8,598 bases of DNA from Phycisphaerae bacterium. GTDB lineage: Bacteria; Planctomycetota; Phycisphaerae; Sedimentisphaerales; SM23-30. This document shows, piece after piece, positions 6,312 through 8,598 of this stretch. The position numbers were made by a program, and so were the translations under genes. The stretch covers positions 1 through 8,598 of the forward strand of contig JAIPFO010000144.1 in the NCBI GenBank assembly GCA_021736565.1, in the 5' to 3' direction. The notes under the pieces are model-generated. The model made no database searches, was not told the origin of the DNA, and saw only the letters and a program-made list of their open reading frames with translations. Each line of letters starts with the position of its first letter. The first letter of the stretch is position 1.

Positions 6312-7652
6312 ATGAAGAGAAGTAATCGAAGAAGAATGCTATTAACCCTGTGCGCGGCAGTGATGGCGATGCAAACGTTTATGCTGGCAGCGACTATTCC
6401 TGTCGGGCGTCCCAACGTCATTATCATCCTTGCTGATGACCTGGGATGTGGTGACATGAGCCTTTATAATGGCTGGGTCAAGACGCCTCGCATCGACCGG
6501 ATGGCCGCCGAGGGTGTCAGGTTTACCGACTTTCACTCTAACAGTTCGGTGTGCAGTCCGACGCGCGCGGCATTGCTTACAGGCCGTTATCAGCAGCGTG
6601 TGGGGATTGTTGATGTGATCGCCGGGCATCTGGAGACGCCCGGACTGGAGGCCACCGAACTGACGATTCCACGACTCATGAAGCAGAACGGGTACCGGAC
6701 CGCACTATTTGGCAAATGGCACCTGGGTCCGAAGCCGAGGCATAATCCGATCCACCATGGTTTTGACGAGTTTGTCGGTTTCCTTCCCGGGGGAAGTGAT
6801 TACCTCAACCATCGAAATTGGCGGGACGGTTTGGAAGTCAAAGACCAGAAAGGGTATGGCACCCACCTCATCACGGATAAATCCGTTGATTTTATCAAAC
6901 GCAACAAGGATAACCCGTTCTTTCTATACGTTGCTCATCAGGCGGTGCATAACTACTACCAGATCCCTTCGGACCCACCGGGGACCCGGGGCAGGGACGT
7001 ACCTCTTCGCGGCAAAGAAGCGCAGAGAAGATACAAGATCATGCTGGAAGATTTAGACAAGGGAGTCGGCAAGATCATGGACACGCTCAAAGAGCTTGAC
7101 CTTGATGAGAAAACTTTGGTGATTTTTTTCTCAGATAACGGCGATGTTCGAATGAGTCCAAATGAACGGCCTTACCGCGGCGGCAAGTTTAGCAATTACG
7201 AGGGCGGCCATCGCGTGCCGGCAGTGGCCCGGTGGCCCAAGCGTATCAAGGCGGGCTGGACCAGCAATGAGTTGACTGTTGGAATGGATCTTTTGCCTAC
7301 GATCATGGATATTGTGGGTATCGATATTTCCAAGCAACGTAAGGTTGATGGGATCAGCATAAAGAACCATTTGCTGAATCAAGCCGATCTGCCTGATCGA
7401 CGCGTCTTCTTTGGATACGAACCCAAATTGGGTACGGCCATGCGGGACGGCCATTGGAAAATGCAGACCAGGGGCGATGTTGTCGAATTGTACGATTTGA
7501 GCAAGGATATCAAGGAAACAACCAACATTGCCGATCAGTACCCCAATCGCACAAAAGCCATGAAAGCAGCGATCGACGCCTGGAAGCAGGAGGTGACAGC
7601 ACACCCGGGGGTGACTGACGATGCCCGCGAAACAAAAGGCCAGATTCGCTAA
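6312..7652 (+). CDS. Secreted S1-family sulfatase, second tandem copy
   Basis: A 446-residue sulfatase from ATG 6312, co-linear with the upstream copy. Its signal peptide has a strongly basic start (MKRSNRRR) and cleaves near residue 27. The active-site set is complete: D42/D43, C81-S-P-T-R85, K135/H137 in GKWHLG, H209, D275/N276 and K292. It differs from copy 1 mainly at residues 101-190, the part between the formylglycine helix and the H209 strand that in sulfatases contributes to the substrate pocket, so a different sulfate position or sugar is likely (inference). Residues 191-340 are over 90% identical to copy 1. It lacks the four-residue GTAL-type insert near residue 375 and carries a hydrophilic C-terminal extension of about 17 residues (AHPGVTDDARETKGQIR). 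The gap of 47 bases suggests co-transcription with copy 1. Substrate unassigned. Confidence 0.95.
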   Translation: MKRSNRRRMLLTLCAAVMAMQTFMLAATIPVGRPNVIIILADDLGCGDMSLYNGWVKTPRIDRMAAEGVRFTDFHSNSSVCSPTRAALLTGRYQQRVGIVDVIAGHLETPGLEATELTIPRLMKQNGYRTALFGKWHLGPKPRHNPIHHGFDEFVGFLPGGSDYLNHRNWRDGLEVKDQKGYGTHLITDKSVDFIKRNKDNPFFLYVAHQAVHNYYQIPSDPPGTRGRDVPLRGKEAQRRYKIMLEDLDKGVGKIMDTLKELDLDEKTLVIFFSDNGDVRMSPNERPYRGGKFSNYEGGHRVPAVARWPKRIKAGWTSNELTVGMDLLPTIMDIVGIDISKQRKVDGISIKNHLLNQADLPDRRVFFGYEPKLGTAMRDGHWKMQTRGDVVELYDLSKDIKETTNIADQYPNRTKAMKAAIDAWKQEVTAHPGVTDDARETKGQIR

Positions 7653-7740
7653 GCGAAGGTGATAACATAGAACTTAATGCCTGGCCCTAAGCGGTCCCCT
7701 TGAGAAAGCACACCTCTTTTTTACGGAGCAAAACAGAGTC

Positions 7741-8598
7741 ATGTCAAACAGATACACGAATAAGATAAGGCTATGGGGTATTGTGTGGGTCGTTATTGCG
7801 GTGGCCGGTTCGGTGTGCGGCGAGGAAATCAAGCTGTGGCCTGACGGCCCGCCCGGCGCCCTGGGTACGGAGAAAAACGACACGCCAACCCTGCAGACAT
7901 TCCCATTGCCCTGGGATATGGATGGCCCGGTGCCGGCGGTGCTGTTGATCCCCGGCGGCGGTTACAAACACATTTCCGGGTATGGTACGTTCCGAGACTT
8001 TTTCCGAACGCGTCCGGTGCGTTTTTTCAGCATGAAGTATCGTCTGCCTGTGCATGGATATCGGCATCCTGCCCCACTGCAGGACGCCAGGCGGGCCGTG
8101 GCCATGATCCGCGCAAATGCCCAGAAATGGGATGTGGATCCCAATCAGGTCCTTGTGGTGGCGTTTTCATCCGGTGGGCACGTGGCCACAACACTGGCCA
8201 CACATGAGAAGCCTGTCGAGCCCGATGCAGAGGACCGGGTTGAGCGTTTCAGTTCGCACCCCAACACTATGGCGTTATTCTGTCCGGTGGTCAGCATGAA
8301 GGACCACGCGCATGGCCCCTCGGTGGCTCGCCTTCTGGGCCCGGATCCCGACGCTACCCTCATTGACGACCTGTCCAATGAACTGCAGGTGACTGCCAGG
8401 ACCCCGCCGACGTTTCTGGCCCATGCCAAAGACGATGGACTCGTGCCCCCTGAAAACAGCATGGTGTATCATGAGGCGCTCAAGCGTGCCCCTGTGGCAA
8501 CCACACTGAAACTGTACAATCACGGCGGCCATGGCGTGACACAGAACCCCAACCCATGGAAAGCCGACCTGGGTGACTGGATCAGCGAGATGGGGATC
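7741..8598 (+). CDS. Secreted alpha/beta-hydrolase esterase (partial, 3' end outside window)
   Basis: The frame opens at ATG 7741 (GGAG at 7725-7728) and is still open at the last base, so 286 codons are visible. Signal peptide: residues 1 to about 26. LWPDGPPGALG, then LLIPGGGY (oxyanion-hole region), HPAPLQDARRAV, FSSGGH and HAKDDGLVPPENS are the signatures of the BD-FAE/COG0657-type esterase family, which removes acyl groups such as acetate from plant and algal polysaccharides. The predicted triad is S143, D232 and H264 (GGHG). The nucleophile elbow reads A-F-S-S-G rather than the usual G-x-S-x-G. The segment after PGGGY is divergent: the common H-E-G motif is missing. The gene lies 88 bases after the sulfatase stop, and its G/C-ending codons are more frequent than in the upstream genes, so it may have its own history. 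The visible portion covers nearly the full usual length. Confidence 0.88.
   Translation, partial: MSNRYTNKIRLWGIVWVVIAVAGSVCGEEIKLWPDGPPGALGTEKNDTPTLQTFPLPWDMDGPVPAVLLIPGGGYKHISGYGTFRDFFRTRPVRFFSMKYRLPVHGYRHPAPLQDARRAVAMIRANAQKWDVDPNQVLVVAFSSGGHVATTLATHEKPVEPDAEDRVERFSSHPNTMALFCPVVSMKDHAHGPSVARLLGPDPDATLIDDLSNELQVTARTPPTFLAHAKDDGLVPPENSMVYHEALKRAPVATTLKLYNHGGHGVTQNPNPWKADLGDWISEMGI

Larger units (their letters stand above)
4939..7597 (+). repeat. Tandem gene duplication: two sulfatase units of about 1.3 kb
   Basis: Copy 1 spans about 4939-6248 and copy 2 about 6300-7597. Homology starts at the ribosome site (AAAGGA, then six bases, then ATG in both) and runs to a shared GAGGTGAC near each C-terminus. 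The copies differ in length by 12 bp, which corresponds to four extra codons in copy 1 around residues 372-379. The first 370 residues align without gaps at about 80% identity by my hand count. Each copy then has its own unrelated 3' end. The duplication is old enough for silent sites to have diverged, except in the segment described in the findings. Confidence 0.9.

Noticed and set aside
6373..6380. Second AAACGTTT palindrome inside the second sulfatase gene
   Set aside because: It encodes part of the signal peptide in a conserved frame (Q-T-F), and the equivalent site in copy 1 is not palindromic.
7131..7604. 157-codon minus-strand frame inside the second sulfatase (with similar ones at 5835-6224 and 5770-6009)
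   Set aside because: They mirror the conserved sulfatase coding sequence in both copies and are shadows of the sense frame.
7645..7657. TTCGC-TAA-GCGAA inverted repeat around the second sulfatase stop
   Set aside because: The stem is only five base pairs with a three-base loop and no T-run, so it is too weak to call a terminator.
1..8598. CRISPR arrays, tRNA/rRNA genes, insertion sequences, attachment sites, SusC/SusD genes
   Set aside because: I looked on both strands and saw no regular short repeats, no transposase or integrase motifs, no RNA-gene signatures, and no TonB-receptor or SusD-like frame.

Overview
The window reads as part of a carbohydrate-degradation island from a sulfatase-rich bacterium, most likely Planctomycetota, with a Verrucomicrobiota/Kiritimatiellota/Lentisphaerota relative as the alternative. 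This is inferred from gene content only: secreted formylglycine-type sulfatases, an SGNH (sialate O-acetylesterase-type) esterase with lysine-rich inserts, and a PDZ plus DUF6288-like plus HEAT-type protein. No phylogenetic marker is present. Every convincing gene is on the + strand, and all five whose N-terminus is visible begin with a signal peptide, so the products are probably periplasmic or exported.

Layout. Positions 2-331 hold the C-terminal end of a glycoside hydrolase whose last domain is a beta-sandwich sugar-binding fold. Positions 332-894 lack a convincing gene. They contain a hairpin, a possible decayed gene start with a frameshift in its signal peptide, a GT-rich tract and a near-consensus sigma-70-type promoter at 700-728. 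Then come an SGNH/GDSL-type acetylesterase (895-2274) and an 816-residue PDZ/DUF6288-like/HEAT protein (2337-4787). After a 163-bp gap with a LacI-type palindrome and a hairpin come two tandemly duplicated S1-family sulfatases (4951-6264 and 6312-7652). Last is an alpha/beta-hydrolase esterase (7741 to beyond the window end).

How they may work together (inference). Two sulfatases remove sulfate esters, two unrelated esterase folds remove acyl groups, and the upstream glycoside hydrolase cleaves the backbone or a side chain. This suits a sulfated, acetylated glycan of algal or mucin type. No SusC/SusD pair, transporter, regulator or sulfatase-maturation enzyme lies in the window. The PDZ/DUF6288-like protein is the least understood part.

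The best leads are the pattern of change between the sulfatase twins (about 80% identical over 370 gap-free residues, with differences packed into residues 101-190), a 68-bp stretch identical in both that suggests gene conversion, and the uncharacterised 816-residue protein. I did not find evidence of a wholly new defence, mobile or RNA system.
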